39,694 bases of DNA from Candidatus Berkelbacteria bacterium (lineage in GTDB: Bacteria; Patescibacteriota; UBA1384; DTJR01), in the NCBI GenBank assembly GCA_029865605.1, contig JAOUGE010000001.1, forward strand, positions 83,840 to 123,533. The letters run 5' to 3'. Positions 16,246 through 24,054 of the stretch are shown here, in pieces. The position numbers and the translations under genes were made by a program. Position 1 is the first letter of the stretch. Each line of letters begins with the position of its first letter. The notes beneath the pieces were generated by a model, which saw only the letters and a program-made list of their open reading frames with translations, was not told the origin of the DNA and made no database searches.

Positions 16246-17805
16246 TTACTCAAACTCTTCCCTTTTTTCTCTGGTAAAAGAGAGCCAGGCTTCAAAGACT
16301 CCAATAATCGATTTAAAAGGCGCCTCAATAATAAAATCCCAAAAAAACAAGGTCACATTATATTGCGACCACCTATCAGACAGGTATTTGCCGATCACCA
16401 CAAAAGGAAGCAGAACGAAACTCAAAACCCCACTTATCAAGCTATCCTCGGTTGTTTTAACCTCGAGTTCACGGGCGGTATTTCTAATTCTGAAAGTGAG
16501 GAAGCTGACGAACGAGATAAAAAGGAAGAAGAGGATAATGCTGATGACATTAAACTTGAGGGCTAATAATCCCCAAACAACAAGACTGATTATTGCCAGC
16601 GACAATAATATGTAAATAAGATTAAAAAGAAAGTAAGTTTTCCCCTTTTCCGTCTTGAGGGTAAGCAACTTGCGGGTTGGCAGTTCTCCTTTGACGATGA
16701 TGTCCTCGAGGATATTGATTATCGTTTTAGTGTTATCAAGTTTAGGTAGCTTTATGAAAAGACCGGAAATAATCATAAGCAGCGGTGGTAAGGTAATATT
16801 TGTAACCAGAGCGGTATAGTTGACCTGGCCTAAATATCTTGCCTCATAGGGAAGTTCAAGGATTAGGGCGAGAATGATTTTAGTTAGAAGAATAAAAAAC
16901 ACCCCTCGGACGATCGAACGGACGACCCTCTTTCGGATTTGTTTGTTGCGCGAGCTTATAACGAGAGTAGCTTTGTCTCTGACTATCTTGGGGCTTTCCA
17001 GCTGTTCAGGGCGACTCCCCCCGCTTTTGAGAATGATATCCCAAAGCACCATCAGTGGGGGAATATTTCTTTTAATATATTTGAAGATTTCTGAGTTTGC
17101 GCCCCGGGCAATCTCATTTTCCATCTCTTTAAAAATCGCATCGTAGCTTCCGCTTAGATATTTTGCCTCTTCTTTGTTGATTTCCGGCCAAAACTTTAGG
17201 TAATTTTTAAGTAGAACATATGTCATTTGGTCGTTGTCGGCTTTGAAAAGCAACCTATAGGTTGATATTTGGATTTGGATTTTCAGGGTCTTTCTGGGGA
17301 TTTCTTTCTCGTCTATCTTAATATTTTTTTCAAGTATTTCTTCAACAAATTTAGCATATTCAATCTTTTCTTTGGCCGGAGAGAGGAATTCTTCAATTTC
17401 ACAGCTTAAAAGCCCTAGAATCGTTTCCGATATTTTTCCTTGAGGTTGGCGAGACTTGATATGGTCCTTGATAAAACTGTATTTTCGTATTATTTGATCA
17501 ATTTCTTCTTCGAATCTGGTTGGAAGAGTGTCGTTTTTAAAGTATTGAGCCCAAACTAGTTCGTGAAGAAGTTTTTTGGCTAGCCCCGGCTCTTTAAGAG
17601 CAGTCCTCCTTTTTAGAATTCTTTTAATCGCGTTTTTTAGGAAAAGGTGCTCGTCTTGATATTCGAGAACGTTTCTCAATTTTTCGTAATAAAAGGCAGC
17701 CCTGGAGAGCGATTCATTTACTTTTATTTTTGCTTCATAAGGGTCGGTTTCTAACCGGCTTTTTGATTTTAACTCTTCGATTGTTTTGGTTAAGGCCTGA
17801 TGCAT
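16246..17805 (-). CDS. Hypothetical membrane protein, 519 residues
   Basis: No family recognised. Residues 1-290 are soluble and helical, rich in charged residues (EELKSKSRLETDPYEAKIKV, LFKADNDQMTYVLLKNYLKF). Residues 295-500 contain about six hydrophobic segments (VFFILLTKIILALILEL; LVTNITLPPLLMIISGLFI; FNLIYILLSLAIISLVVWGLLAL; VISIILFFLFISFVSFL; VLSFVLLPFVVIG). The C-terminal tail is charged. No catalytic motif stands out. It has an AT-richer composition like the core genes. Confidence 0.75.
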   Translation of the reverse strand: MHQALTKTIEELKSKSRLETDPYEAKIKVNESLSRAAFYYEKLRNVLEYQDEHLFLKNAIKRILKRRTALKEPGLAKKLLHELVWAQYFKNDTLPTRFEEEIDQIIRKYSFIKDHIKSRQPQGKISETILGLLSCEIEEFLSPAKEKIEYAKFVEEILEKNIKIDEKEIPRKTLKIQIQISTYRLLFKADNDQMTYVLLKNYLKFWPEINKEEAKYLSGSYDAIFKEMENEIARGANSEIFKYIKRNIPPLMVLWDIILKSGGSRPEQLESPKIVRDKATLVISSRNKQIRKRVVRSIVRGVFFILLTKIILALILELPYEARYLGQVNYTALVTNITLPPLLMIISGLFIKLPKLDNTKTIINILEDIIVKGELPTRKLLTLKTEKGKTYFLFNLIYILLSLAIISLVVWGLLALKFNVISIILFFLFISFVSFLTFRIRNTARELEVKTTEDSLISGVLSFVLLPFVVIGKYLSDRWSQYNVTLFFWDFIIEAPFKSIIGVFEAWLSFTREKREEFE

Positions 17806-17869
17806 GGAGATATTGTATCATTCAAGTTAAAAGTGAAAAGGGTAAGGCGAAAGGTGATATCATTAATGC

Positions 17870-18442
17870 ATGTTTTTTTTAATACTTTTAGATCTATTCT
17901 GGGCTGGGGCAGCGCTTTGGGTTGATATTCCCAAACTTATGCAGATTCCCGTTTGGTCGTGGCTGTTAGTTGTCATTTGTCCGATTTATCCCTTTCTTCT
18001 TGCTCTTATTTGGATTCAGATTAAAAGTGGAAAGCAGGCCAATTCTTATTTGCTAGCCTTTGGAGCAATCGGCTCAGCCGTTTTCGGTCCCCTGGCTTTG
18101 ATTTTTTATCCGGCGCTAATCGTTGAAAGAGGCTGGGGATGGAATGAATTCGGGCAGATTTTCTGGGTTTCGTTTTATTCTACTCAGGGCTGGTATCTAA
18201 TCGCCAAGCGTAAATTTGAACTCATACCAGTACTTGTTGCCGGTGTTTATTTTCTGATTAAGATATTTTTCGACTATAAAACTAAGACTATGAGCTATCT
18301 TGACTTCGCTGATCTCTCTTATGCGAAGCAGAATCTTATCCTTGCTGTTGCTCTTATTTCTTTGTCTTTAGCTCTTTTGTTTGCGATGAGGTCAAAGCTT
18401 CTTCGACTTTGTCGAAACCGGCGTCAAGGGCGGTCCGGATAA
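17870..18442 (+). CDS. Hypothetical multi-pass membrane protein
   Basis: 190 residues with six hydrophobic segments (LLDLFWAGAALWV; VPVWSW-like LLVVICPIYPFLLALIWI; LAFGAIGSAVFGPLALIFYPALI; FWVSFYSTQGWYLI; LIPVLVAGVYFLIKIFF; LILAVALISLSLALLFAM). Its last 89 bases overlap the 3' end of the convergent YtxH-like gene. An alternative start ATG is four bases upstream in another frame. I do not recognise the family. Confidence 0.65.
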   Translation: MFFLILLDLFWAGAALWVDIPKLMQIPVWSWLLVVICPIYPFLLALIWIQIKSGKQANSYLLAFGAIGSAVFGPLALIFYPALIVERGWGWNEFGQIFWVSFYSTQGWYLIAKRKFELIPVLVAGVYFLIKIFFDYKTKTMSYLDFADLSYAKQNLILAVALISLSLALLFAMRSKLLRLCRNRRQGRSG

Positions 18443-18716
18443 CCTTTGCTTCTTCGGCAGTGATCTTTTTACCCTTTTCGTAACTGGCGACAATCTTGTC
18501 AACGACCAGATTGTATTTCTCCTTGGTGACTTTCCCGCCCTGGGCTAATTCCTTGGCGATCTTGTCTTTCATCTCACCGGCAAACTTGGCAATGTCTTTT
18601 CTTGTTTCCTTACCCGATTTAGGGGCAAGCAAAATTCCTGCGACCACGCCGGCAACGGCAGCAATTGTTCCGGCGATTGCCGCGCCTTTCAAAGCGCTTT
18701 TTGTTGAATCTTTCAT
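18354..18716 (-). CDS. YtxH-like small anchored protein
   Basis: 120 residues. The N-terminal hydrophobic stretch AAIAGTIAAVAGVVAGILLAP followed by KSGKETRKDI is the hallmark of the YtxH/gas-vesicle-like family (GxxxGLLFAPKSGKETR). The remainder is an amphipathic helical region rich in Lys, Glu and Ala. Such proteins are often linked with envelope stress, but the role is unknown. The 3' end overlaps the convergent membrane protein gene by 89 bases. Confidence 0.8.
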   Translation of the reverse strand: MKDSTKSALKGAAIAGTIAAVAGVVAGILLAPKSGKETRKDIAKFAGEMKDKIAKELAQGGKVTKEKYNLVVDKIVASYEKGKKITAEEAKVIRTALDAGFDKVEEALTSSQTKELKTKK

Positions 18717-18793
18717 GGGGCTTATTTTAATCCTTTTTATTATTACGACCTAGTTTTAAAAATATCACTCCTTGATCTTTTGTCAAAAGGGGT

Positions 18794-19690
18794 TTAAGGT
18801 AGGATTTTTTTATCTAGCTTTAACTTGGCAAAATTCGCGGCGCCGACAATGCCGATCTCATCGGGCCCGGAAGACGCTTCAAGAACATAAGGTCTTTCTT
18901 TGAAAGCAAAAATATTATTTTGGTCGGACTCGTGCATAAACTCAAAGATTAAATCGGCTGATTTGCTGATTTTACCGGCCAAAATCACCCGCGTTACCCC
19001 CAGTATATTGACTAGGTTCGCGATGCCTACGCCAAGTGCTTCCGACATTTCATAAACAATATCGCGGGCTTTTTTATCGCCTTCTCTGGCCAGCTCAAAT
19101 ATCTGCTTGGCCGAAAGCTTTTTTCCGTATTTTTCTTCCGCCTCTTTTTCGATTGCTCTACCGCCGGCATAGGCCTGAAGGCAACCTTTTTGACCGCAAC
19201 TGCATTCGCGCCCGCCCGCCATGATTTTCATATGGCCGACCTCGCCGGCGAGGTTCAGCTCATATGGCATTTTACCGTTTATCGTGAATGCTCCGCCCAC
19301 TCCAGTCCCGATCGTTAAAAGAGCGACATTTTCTTTCTTTATTTCCGGCCGAAGCTCCAGCTCGCCCAAAAGGGCCATATCGGCATCGTTGCCAAAGAAT
19401 ATCGGGAGTGGGGATTTTTCCTTAAGCTCTTCGAGATCGTATTTAAGGTTGGCGACATGGAGGTTTTCTTGGCTTTTATAATCGTAGAGTCCCGGTAGGC
19501 CAACGCCGACGGCAGTTATTTTATGGTGAGCACCGATAATTTTTAAAGTTTTTAAAACGATTTCGTTAAATTTTGCCGCCGTGGTTGGCGTCGGAGGATC
19601 GAGCGTCTCAAAAACTCGGTTTTTTTCGTCAACAACACCGGCTTTTATTGTTGCTGTCCCAACATCAATACCGACAAATTCTTGCCCCAT
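18794..19690 (-). CDS. ROK family sugar kinase or regulator (glucokinase-like)
   Basis: Likely phosphorylates glucose or a related hexose with ATP. 298 residues: the N-terminal phosphate-binding motif GIDVGTATIKAGVVD, catalytic Asp in GNDADMALLGE, GTGVGGAFTINGK, and the ROK zinc/sugar motif GEVGHMKI followed by CSCGQKGCLQAYAGG. The canonical motif is CxCGxxGCxE; the Glu is replaced by Gln here. There is no helix-turn-helix domain at the N-terminus, which argues for a kinase and not a ROK repressor. The gene stands alone. Confidence 0.88.
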   Translation of the reverse strand: MGQEFVGIDVGTATIKAGVVDEKNRVFETLDPPTPTTAAKFNEIVLKTLKIIGAHHKITAVGVGLPGLYDYKSQENLHVANLKYDLEELKEKSPLPIFFGNDADMALLGELELRPEIKKENVALLTIGTGVGGAFTINGKMPYELNLAGEVGHMKIMAGGRECSCGQKGCLQAYAGGRAIEKEAEEKYGKKLSAKQIFELAREGDKKARDIVYEMSEALGVGIANLVNILGVTRVILAGKISKSADLIFEFMHESDQNNIFAFKERPYVLEASSGPDEIGIVGAANFAKLKLDKKILP

Positions 19691-19726
19691 AAAACTATAA
19701 TACCATGATAGAACGAGGCGGTGCAG

Positions 19727-20107
19727 TTACTCTTCGGAACCAGTGCCTTTTGGCAAGAGCTTAACTACGACCTTAAACTTCCTTTGTACCCCGTTTGAGT
19801 CCTCGATCTGATCGGTTTTGTTCTTTTGATAATATTCAACTAGTTCGGCAGACAAAATCTCGTGCAAGGTCTTAATTTCTTCCTTGTTAGCCTTGATATT
19901 TTCATTTACCTTTTTATTTTCCGGCTCTTCCAAAATTTTTTCTTTGATTCGGCGGCGCTTGGCCAGAGTCTCTTTAGTTTCTTTGGCGGCGACAACGTAT
20001 TCCTCGTCGTTTTCTAGGGCCGACTTCAAGAGTTCTTTCGAAACTTTGTTCTCCTCTTCGAGTTCGTCAATCATCTTCATTCGGTTTTTGATCGTCGAAA
20101 TCTCCAT
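19727..20107 (-). CDS. Hypothetical coiled-coil protein
   Basis: 126 residues. I start at ATG 20107 (MEISTIKNRMKMIDELEEENK); the track's longer frame runs back through a terminator hairpin. Residues 5-95 are almost uninterrupted charged helix (EENKVSKELLKSALENDEE, ETLAKRRRIKEKILEEPENK) and should form a coiled coil. The end (RKFKVVVKLLPKGTG) may be a beta strand tail. No catalytic feature. Confidence 0.75.
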   Translation of the reverse strand: MEISTIKNRMKMIDELEEENKVSKELLKSALENDEEYVVAAKETKETLAKRRRIKEKILEEPENKKVNENIKANKEEIKTLHEILSAELVEYYQKNKTDQIEDSNGVQRKFKVVVKLLPKGTGSEE

Positions 20108-20138
20108 TATATTAAGAATTATTTTAAAAAGCAGGTAA

Positions 20139-20147
20139 ATTATAGCA
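20139..20147 (-). promoter_or_regulatory. Extended -10 promoter element (TGCTATAAT)
   Basis: A perfect TGnTATAAT lies about 32 bases upstream of the coiled-coil gene start and 12 bases from the island C terminator. No -35 is visible, since that side is island sequence. Confidence 0.6.
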
Positions 20148-20159
20148 TAAAAGGCCGAA

Positions 20160-20180
20160 GGGGAACCCGATGGGTTCCCC
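20160..20180 (-). terminator. Terminator of island C gene
   Basis: Nine-base-pair stem GGGGAACCC / GGGTTCCCC with a three-base loop, followed on the minus strand by TTCGGCCTTTTAT. It lies 22 bases past the stop of the arginine-deiminase-fold gene. Confidence 0.65.
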
Positions 20181-20202
20181 GTAGCGGTGTTGCCTGTGGC
20201 TC

Positions 20203-21099
20203 CTAATGCTCGCACAGCTCTCGCGGAAGCTCCGTCACAAGGCAGTGAATTCCTGCGAAAACGAACGCGGGATAGCACTCTAAGGGGATGTCGGTGGTTA
20301 CGACCCGATCTTCTCCGACGATCCCGGCGAGAAGCTCCTCTACGTCATCTCCGGACGTGGCCAGTATCTTGCCATTTGGCAGTTGGCAGACACCGACCGA
20401 AAACGGGACAGCGAGTCGGCGCGGTGTGTGGACGGCGATACTCAAGTGCTCGCATCTGCGCCGAATCTCGTCTGCCGACTCCGCAGGGCTGATCGGCGCT
20501 GATTGTGTACCCGAGTGGTACTGCGGGTCGACTACAAGGTGTAGGTTGCCCTTGCTGTCTTCCACCAGCCCAGCTGTCCTGTCGAGGTGATCGTTGAGCG
20601 ACAGCCCCTCGGGGCTGCGACAGATCGGGTTGGGTAAGGGTTGAGTCTTGATCCCTGACTCGATGAGGATCATTGCGTCGGCAGCCGAGTCGATGAACTC
20701 CCCGTTTTCGTAACCGATGGTGTGGCTGACTAGGGCGGTTTTCGCCCGGCTAAGCACAGCCCCGCCTTCCCCAAGTCGCGATGTAGCTAACCGGGTGTTC
20801 CCGATCCGTTGGTCCTTCTGGGGGAATAGCCGTGAGTTGAACAGCGCGAGCCCGGGAAATGCGACTCCCAGGTCTCTCGGGAAGGCGCGGGACTCCACTG
20901 AGTTCCTTAGGACGATCGAGGCCTGGCAAAGGTTGACCACCTCTTTCAGGCCGGGATCATCTTCGTACCAGCTGAGGTTGATGACGGAGAACTCCATTCC
21001 GGCGCGTGCAATTGAACGGGCCACCGAGAGGTATTCTGCCCGGAGCCTCTCTCCAGTTCTCCCTTGCGTGTCTTTCGCGGGTTCGAAGGAGGAGGTCAT
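20203..21099 (-). CDS. Arginine deiminase-fold (guanidino-modifying / amidinotransferase-like) enzyme, island C
   Basis: 298 residues with the four sequence blocks of the pentein fold used by arginine deiminases, DDAH, agmatine deiminase and amidinotransferases: RDLGVAFPG (Asp-bearing first block), LGEGGAVLS (EGG loop), NDHLDRTAGLV (catalytic His in HxD-type context) and, near the end, AGIHCLVTELPRE (catalytic Cys, as in GGGxxHCxT). It should attack a guanidino group; hydrolase and transferase cannot be told apart. The start ATG 21099 has only a weak ribosome-binding site. The gene is strongly GC-rich compared with both neighbours and has its own promoter-like sequence and terminator. Confidence 0.7.
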   Translation of the reverse strand: MTSSFEPAKDTQGRTGERLRAEYLSVARSIARAGMEFSVINLSWYEDDPGLKEVVNLCQASIVLRNSVESRAFPRDLGVAFPGLALFNSRLFPQKDQRIGNTRLATSRLGEGGAVLSRAKTALVSHTIGYENGEFIDSAADAMILIESGIKTQPLPNPICRSPEGLSLNDHLDRTAGLVEDSKGNLHLVVDPQYHSGTQSAPISPAESADEIRRRCEHLSIAVHTPRRLAVPFSVGVCQLPNGKILATSGDDVEELLAGIVGEDRVVTTDIPLECYPAFVFAGIHCLVTELPRELCEH

Positions 21100-21122
21100 A
21101 CTGCCCCATAGGTGCCCAGGGT

Positions 21123-21146
21123 GCGCTTTCTCTGAAGCGAAAGCGC
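21123..21146 (-). repeat. Hairpin in the leader of the island C gene
   Basis: GCGCTTTC / GAAAGCGC with an eight-base loop, between the promoter-like sequence (21183-21209) and the start codon at 21099. It may affect expression; this is a guess from position only. Confidence 0.5.
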
Positions 21147-21182
21147 GGTTCTCCCAGAACGACTGTCGAGTGAGACATTCGG

Positions 21183-21209
21183 ATTATCCCTCGCTTTCGC
21201 AGATGTCAA
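21183..21209 (-). promoter_or_regulatory. Sigma-70-like promoter of island C
   Basis: TTGACA (perfect -35) and GATAAT (5 of 6) with a 15-base spacer. The spacer is short, so strength is uncertain. A small hairpin (CTGCCC/GGGCAG, 21215-21230) lies just upstream. Confidence 0.45.
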
Positions 21210-21295
21210 GGCAACTGCCCTTTTGGGCAGGATAAAAATGCTATCAGGAAAATTCTATAAATCAAGCTCGAGGACGTATCTTGGAACAATAGGAC

Positions 21296-21901
21296 CTATT
21301 GGTCTTTCATCTCGTATTCTGGCTGCTCCTGGAAGTCAAAAGGTTTGTCGGGCTCGGCCTTCTCTTTTTCTTCCTCGACTAAATCAATCAATCTTTTAAC
21401 TAAGTTCTTGGGGTCGGAGTCGTAGACGATTTTGGCATTGGGACGGTGTAGTTTCTCAACAAGTGCTTCAACCTCGTCTGCTACGCCACCCGTTCCAGTT
21501 AAAACGCCAATCGGTTTATGGTCTTCAAAGGCAATTGTAAATTCATTTAGGGTTCCGATTCTGCCGCAAGTGATTATCACCGCGTCGGAGCTCCTGGTTA
21601 AAAGCAGGTTTCTACCCGAGTACCCAAATCCGGTGAAGATGATTATATCAAGACTTTCCGTTGGAAGTCTGTATTTTTTAACATGTTCAATTTCAGAAGA
21701 GGCGGGGGAAAGCCCGATTGAAAATCCCCCCTCTTCTTTGGCTCCGGTGGTTGCCCACACTGGCGCGCCGGTGGTGGCTCCGGTTATTAATACTCCGTTT
21801 TGTCTGATGATTTCCCTGCCTATCTCTTCAGTCCTTTCCTTTGCGTCTGGGCTGCAGTGGCCGGTTTCGGCCGCGCCGGAGACACAGATTTTGTATTTCA
21901 T
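21296..21901 (-). CDS. SLOG/LOG-like nucleotide-binding protein (TIGR00725-like)
   Basis: 201 residues with a Rossmann-type fold: ICVSGAAETG at the start, LITGATTGAPVWATTGAKEEGG, FGYSGRNLLLTRSSDAVIITCGRIGTLNEFTIAFE. The GRIGTLNE stretch occupies the place of the PGGxGTxxE motif of LOG phosphoribohydrolases (annotated formerly as lysine decarboxylase). The first Gly of the motif is changed, so activity as a cytokinin-type nucleotide hydrolase is uncertain. The C-terminal 35 residues are charged. deoC ends 12 bases upstream, so the two are probably one operon. Confidence 0.8.
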   Translation of the reverse strand: MKYKICVSGAAETGHCSPDAKERTEEIGREIIRQNGVLITGATTGAPVWATTGAKEEGGFSIGLSPASSEIEHVKKYRLPTESLDIIIFTGFGYSGRNLLLTRSSDAVIITCGRIGTLNEFTIAFEDHKPIGVLTGTGGVADEVEALVEKLHRPNAKIVYDSDPKNLVKRLIDLVEEEKEKAEPDKPFDFQEQPEYEMKDQ

Positions 21902-21913
21902 CTGATCCTTTCT

Positions 21914-22612
21914 TTACTCAAAACTTGCATCTTGATCTTGGCTTGTTGCTTGGCCGATTATTTGCAGGGCGTGGCTTGTGCCGAGTCTTATTGCCCCGGC
22001 CTCAAGCATTACTTTGGCTTGCTCTAAGGTTTCAATTCCTCCAGAGGCCTTGATTTTAACCTCGTCTGCTACCGCCTCTTTCATAATCCTGATATCCTCA
22101 ACGGTTGGGGGTCGCGGACCATAGCCGGTTGAAGTTTTGACAAACTCCGCCCCGGCCTCCTTTGCCGCGATACACGATTGGCGCAATTCCTCTTCGCTCA
22201 AAAAGCCTATTTCCATAATTACTTTTAACCCTATGGGCTTAATCGCTTCGGCAATGCGGGAAACCTCTTCTTTTACGAAGCTAAAATTGCCTTCTTTGGC
22301 TGTGCCGATATTTTGAACCATATCAATTTCAGTTGCGCCGTCTCCGATCGCGGTTTTGGCCTCGTTTATTTTCTCTTCTGTCGTTGTGAACCCAAAGGGG
22401 AAACCAACAACACAAATTATTACTGTTTTGGCCTCGCCGAGCGCCTCCTTGGCAGTTTTTACCCGATAGGGCGTAACGCAAACCGAATGAAAGCCATATT
22501 GGACCGCTTCCTGACAGAGCTTTTTGATATCCTCTGTCGTCGCATCGGCTTTGACATTGGTGTGGTCGATATATTTAACAACAGTTTGAGCGGTAATTTC
22601 TTCAGTTATCAT
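21914..22612 (-). CDS. deoC: Deoxyribose-phosphate aldolase
   Basis: Cleaves 2-deoxyribose 5-phosphate into glyceraldehyde 3-phosphate and acetaldehyde, a nucleoside salvage route widespread in CPR. 232 residues: IDHTNVKADAT at the start, VCVTPYRV, VVGFPFG, EIDMVQNIG, Schiff-base lysine in FVKTSTGYG and the second lysine in IKASGGI. The length is standard. Confidence 0.95.
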   Translation of the reverse strand: MITEEITAQTVVKYIDHTNVKADATTEDIKKLCQEAVQYGFHSVCVTPYRVKTAKEALGEAKTVIICVVGFPFGFTTTEEKINEAKTAIGDGATEIDMVQNIGTAKEGNFSFVKEEVSRIAEAIKPIGLKVIMEIGFLSEEELRQSCIAAKEAGAEFVKTSTGYGPRPPTVEDIRIMKEAVADEVKIKASGGIETLEQAKVMLEAGAIRLGTSHALQIIGQATSQDQDASFE

Positions 22613-22669
22613 AAGTTCAATCCTATGTTCCTATAGTACTTTAATCGCTGATTCAGTTCAATCGGAAAT

Positions 22670-23275
22670 TTATGAGTTTGTGCCGCAGCCGCTGTCAGTG
22701 CTTGCCAAGGGGCTACCAATTTCTTCCTCATAAGCCTGGATAGTAGCCACATTTTTATTCTCAGTTGTTGAAAGATCCGACTCTGAAAAGCCGGAATCAA
22801 CCTTATACCAGCTCTTTGTTGCAAAATAGCATTGCAAGTCTTTGTGGACGAATTCGCGGCCGTGTCGAGCGTAGATTTCGTTGCGGGCAACTTTTAGCTG
22901 CCATGGAGTGAGGCCCATTATTTCGGACTTGGCAATTATCCTGGTATTTGAATCGGCAATGATGTAATCCTCCGAGGATGCGCTGGCGCTAATCGTGGCG
23001 CTGACGGTGATCGTGGCGCTAGCGCTTGCGGTCACCGAGCTGACAGGCGTGACGGTACTTGTTGCGGCAGGAGAAGTGGTTGAGGTTCCCTTATTTTTTA
23101 TTAGATACCACCAAGCTAAGTACCCGCCGGCGGCAAGGATAATTACGGCAAGAACTACTATAATAATGACCAGTCCCGCTCCCTTTCCTTTACCTTGTCC
23201 AGCATTTTGTGCCGGCGGGGCATTATTTGGTACAGGTGCGCTTTGTTCGCTAGGTGCTATTTTTTCTTCTTCCAT
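22670..23275 (-). CDS. Membrane-anchored YARHG domain protein
   Basis: 201 residues from ATG 23275, chosen because GGAGGG lies six bases upstream. A Pro/Ala/Gln-rich cytoplasmic start, one membrane segment (GLVIIIVVLAVIILAAGGYLAWWYLI), a Ser/Thr/Ala-rich spacer with ASAT repeats, then a YARHG domain (MGLTPWQLKVARNEIYARHGREF, CYFATKSWYKVD). YARHG is an extracellular domain of unknown function found in many envelope proteins. A leader of about 150 bases separates the start from a -10-like TATAAT at 23422-23427. Confidence 0.85.
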   Translation of the reverse strand: MEEEKIAPSEQSAPVPNNAPPAQNAGQGKGKGAGLVIIIVVLAVIILAAGGYLAWWYLIKNKGTSTTSPAATSTVTPVSSVTASASATITVSATISASASSEDYIIADSNTRIIAKSEIMGLTPWQLKVARNEIYARHGREFVHKDLQCYFATKSWYKVDSGFSESDLSTTENKNVATIQAYEEEIGSPLASTDSGCGTNS

Positions 23276-23421
23276 TTTTCCCTCCGTTCCGTGAATTGCG
23301 CTCCTCGACGGAAGCAATTCCGGAAGTCCCGTCACTATACCCGATGCGGAACACGGCTGAATAAGCAGTCGTGGAGCAATCGAGCTATAAGCGATGGGAC
23401 ATTAAATTAATCCTCTATCAT

Positions 23422-23427
23422 ATTATA
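23422..23427 (-). promoter_or_regulatory. -10-like TATAAT upstream of the YARHG gene
   Basis: A perfect TATAAT about 147 bases upstream of the start codon. The leader between them contains an inverted repeat around GAATTGC / GCAATTC, but no riboswitch class was recognised. No -35 is clear. Confidence 0.35.
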
Positions 23428-23441
23428 CTCCAAATAATATG

Positions 23442-23470
23442 CAAAAACCCCGCGTGGCGCGGGGTTTTTG
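23442..23470 (-). terminator. Intrinsic terminator after the DUF2680-like gene
   Basis: A perfect 13-base-pair stem with loop TGG: CAAAAACCCCGCG and CGCGGGGTTTTTG. A-run and T-run make it symmetrical, so it can work on both strands. It follows the stop at 23487. Confidence 0.9.
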
Positions 23471-23486
23471 CTTTAAGGGGGGTGAG

Positions 23487-23888
23487 TTAGCTGGCGTTTG
23501 TGTTTTCAGTTGTCTGATTCAGGCAGTTGCTCATTCCTCTACCGAATCTACCAAAGCCTCTTCCACCAATTTTATCCATCGCAGCTGGCCTTGAGTTGTG
23601 CCAGTCGCGAACTTGGTTAGCTTCATCTTCGGTGATCGTCCCATTCTCAACAACCGTTTTTAGTTTCTCCTCCATCATTTCTTTCATTCTTTGCTGTCTC
23701 GTCTCTTGAATATAGTTTTGGAGTTTGTCGGCTGTTTCTTGGTTAATGATGCCGTCGTCAACCGCCCCTTCAATAGCTGACTTGGGTTGGGTTGTCTCGG
23801 CATTGTCAGCCTTGGCGTAGTTGTAGCCTATCAGTCCGACTGCTGTGGCAACCGTGGCGAGAAACAAGGCAATTGCGGTTTTATTCAT
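23487..23888 (-). CDS. Exported DUF2680-like protein
   Basis: 133 residues with an N-terminal signal segment (AIALFLATVATAVGLIGYNYA). The body has two EF-hand-like-looking helical repeats of the DUF2680 type (AVDDGIINQETADKLQNYI and VVENGTITEDEANQVRDWH), then a Gly/Arg/Phe-rich stretch (GGRGFGRFGRGM). DUF2680 proteins are often small envelope proteins near ABC exporters. The Shine-Dalgarno AAAGGAG is eight bases before ATG. It is divergent from the ABC permease gene. Confidence 0.75.
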   Translation of the reverse strand: MNKTAIALFLATVATAVGLIGYNYAKADNAETTQPKSAIEGAVDDGIINQETADKLQNYIQETRQQRMKEMMEEKLKTVVENGTITEDEANQVRDWHNSRPAAMDKIGGRGFGRFGRGMSNCLNQTTENTNAS

Positions 23889-23954
23889 TTTTTATCTCCT
23901 TTATCTTATTCGACCTTTTGGCGCGCTCGACAATTATTACAGTTGTCAAGTTTT

Positions 23955-23997
23955 TTTCGTACATCGTCTCTCGTACTTTTATTCTTTATGTACGAAA
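23955..23997. promoter_or_regulatory. Operator-like GTACGA repeats in divergent intergenic region
   Basis: A perfect 10-base inverted repeat (TTTCGTACAT at 23955-23964 and ATGTACGAAA at 23988-23997) with a third half-site TCGTAC between (23971-23976). It lies between the DUF2680-like gene and the ABC permease. Nearby TTGACAA/TTGTCGA (23928-23948) forms another imperfect inverted repeat. Confidence 0.5.
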
Positions 23998-24054
23998 GAA
24001 GGGATAACAATGTAGTAATAAATGAATCGAATGTAAAAGCTATTAAAGCAGTTC

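Noticed and set aside
20187-21235. Plus-strand ORFs over island C
   Set aside because: They are shadows of the arginine-deiminase-fold gene, whose catalytic blocks are clear on the minus strand.
22609-22890. 93-residue minus-strand ORF
   Set aside because: Shadow of the YARHG protein in another frame.
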